Position numbers and translations under genes: made by a program. A DNA stretch of 6,728 bases from Candidatus Rokuibacteriota bacterium (GTDB lineage Bacteria > Methylomirabilota > Methylomirabilia > Rokubacteriales > CSP1-6), in NCBI GenBank assembly GCA_016177555.1, contig JACOVB010000533.1, positions 1 to 6,728 of the forward strand, given 5' to 3'. Positions within the stretch are counted from its first letter, which is position 1. Every line of letters begins with the position of its first letter. Below, one piece after another: positions 5,881 through 6,728 of the stretch. Under the pieces are notes generated by a model. The model searched no databases. It worked only from the letters and a program-made list of their open reading frames with translations, and was not told the DNA's origin.

Positions 5881-6728
5881 CGCGGTTCAGCGTGAGTGTG
5901 GCGCTCGGGGTCCTGGCGGCTGTCGTGTCGCTCGCGCACGGGGGGGCGGGGGCCGCGGAACAGCCCCTGACCATCGCGCTCACGCCGTCCCGCGATCCGA
6001 CCGCCCTCCAGGAAGCCGGCGATGCCTTCGCGAAGACGCTGACGCGCCTGTCCGGGTTACCCGTGCGCGCCCAGGTGGCCTCGGATTACGCGGGGGTAGT
6101 GGAGGCGCTGCGGAGCCGGCGCGTGGACCTCGCCTTCGTCCACCCGGTGGGGTACGTGCTGGCCAACCGCGAGGCGGGCTGCCAGATCCTCGTGCGTGAC
6201 ATCTGGCAGGGGAAGGTGGCCTACACCGCCCGCTTCTACGTGCGCAAGGACAGCGGTATTCAGCGCCTCGAGGAGCTGCGGGGCAAGACGGTGGCCTTCG
6301 TGGACCCGGCATCCAGCTCCGGCTACATCTATCCCATGGTGCTGCTCATGAAGAAGGGGCTCGTCAAGGACCGCGACCCGAAGTCCTTCTTCAAGGAGGC
6401 GCTCTTCGCGGGCACCCACGAGGTGGCGTTGCGCTCGGTGCTCGCGGGACGGGTGGACGCGGCCGTCTCCTTCGACAAGGCGCCGGAGCTGCACCTCAAG
6501 GATCCGGCCCTCATCGCCCAGCTGTCCTTCGTGGCCGAGACGCCGGAGATCCCGGAGGCCGGCATCTGCGCGCGCCCCGGCTTGCCGGCCGACGCGGTGG
6601 CGAGGATCAGGCGCGCGCTCCTGGCCATCAAGGGCCCCGAGCACGCGGCGCTCCTGAAGCAGCTCTACGACATCGACGGCTTCACGGAAGCCGAGGACCG
6701 GGACTACGAGCCCGTGCGCGATGCCATG
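5877..6728 (+). CDS. PhnD-family periplasmic substrate-binding protein, 3' end missing
   Basis: The ATG at 5877 overlaps the regulator stop as ATGA, and the frame stays open to the window end (284 codons). The N-terminus is a Sec signal peptide with a hydrophobic core at about 4-20 and likely cleavage near residues 26-27 (GAGAA before EQP). The mature part matches the phosphate/phosphite/phosphonate binding-protein family: LTIALTPSRDP, VVEALRSRRVDLAFVHPVGY (74-93), LRGKTVAFVDPASSSGY (134-150), and THEVALRSVLAGRVDAAVSFD (180-200). Related proteins run to about 290-320 residues, so only the last few dozen are missing. Such proteins usually feed an ABC importer, but some act as ligand sensors for histidine kinases. 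Coupling to a response regulator makes the second role plausible here. The position I align with the aminoethyl-binding Glu of E. coli PhnD is Lys (K201), so the ligand may not be 2-aminoethylphosphonate. Confidence 0.9.
   Translation, partial: MTRFSVSVALGVLAAVVSLAHGGAGAAEQPLTIALTPSRDPTALQEAGDAFAKTLTRLSGLPVRAQVASDYAGVVEALRSRRVDLAFVHPVGYVLANREAGCQILVRDIWQGKVAYTARFYVRKDSGIQRLEELRGKTVAFVDPASSSGYIYPMVLLMKKGLVKDRDPKSFFKEALFAGTHEVALRSVLAGRVDAAVSFDKAPELHLKDPALIAQLSFVAETPEIPEAGICARPGLPADAVARIRRALLAIKGPEHAALLKQLYDIDGFTEAEDRDYEPVRDAM

Noticed and set aside
6057..6644. A 195-codon minus-strand frame near the window end
   Set aside because: It is the antisense of the PhnD-like gene, whose + strand frame has a signal peptide and family motifs.

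Overview
The window comes from a very GC-rich bacterium, with third codon positions almost all G or C. It is a dense run of genes on the + strand. Two products carry Sec-type signal peptides for a periplasm: an HtrA/DegP protease and a PhnD-like binding protein. There is also a sigma-54 activator, which together points to a Gram-negative (diderm) organism. The style would fit a soil or groundwater lineage such as Rokubacteria/Methylomirabilota or a deltaproteobacterium-like group. That placement is a guess from gene style; nothing here proves it.

Layout: (1) 1-381 is the 3' half of a short-chain dehydrogenase/reductase, cut by the window start. (2) 382-481 is the only real intergenic gap. It holds a strong GC hairpin at the end of the reductase gene, an extended -10 promoter candidate (TATACT, 425-430) and an AGGAGG ribosome binding site. 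(3) 482-808 encodes an A-type (HesB/IscA) iron-sulfur carrier. (4) 828-1511 encodes both subunits of molybdopterin synthase, MoaD and MoaE, as one fused protein. (5) 1490-2920 is tilS, the tRNA-Ile lysidine synthetase gene, overlapping the end of moaDE. (6) 2942-4426 is a DegP/HtrA periplasmic protease with two PDZ domains. (7) 4423-5880 is an NtrC-type response regulator (receiver, sigma-54 AAA+, Fis helix-turn-helix). (8) 5877-6728 is a secreted PhnD-family substrate-binding protein, cut by the window end only near its C-terminus.

From 482 onward every junction is a gap of about 20 nt or an overlap (19 nt gap, 22 nt overlap, 21 nt gap, then two 4-nt start/stop overlaps). The six genes could therefore be read as one transcript, although they serve different tasks. 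The first block joins Fe-S delivery with molybdenum cofactor synthesis. tilS is a housekeeping tRNA modification gene. The last three genes look like an envelope-sensing module: a periplasmic protease, a sigma-54 response regulator and a periplasmic ligand-binding protein, translationally coupled by GTGA and ATGA overlaps. No histidine kinase or ABC permease lies in the window, so the partner of the binding protein is unknown.

I see no tRNA, rRNA, CRISPR array, insertion sequence or other mobile element. I do not see a clearly new system. The points most worth a second look are the fused molybdopterin synthase with an internal Gly-Gly, the regulator coupled to a PhnD-like protein, and the changed first Walker A glycine in the regulator.
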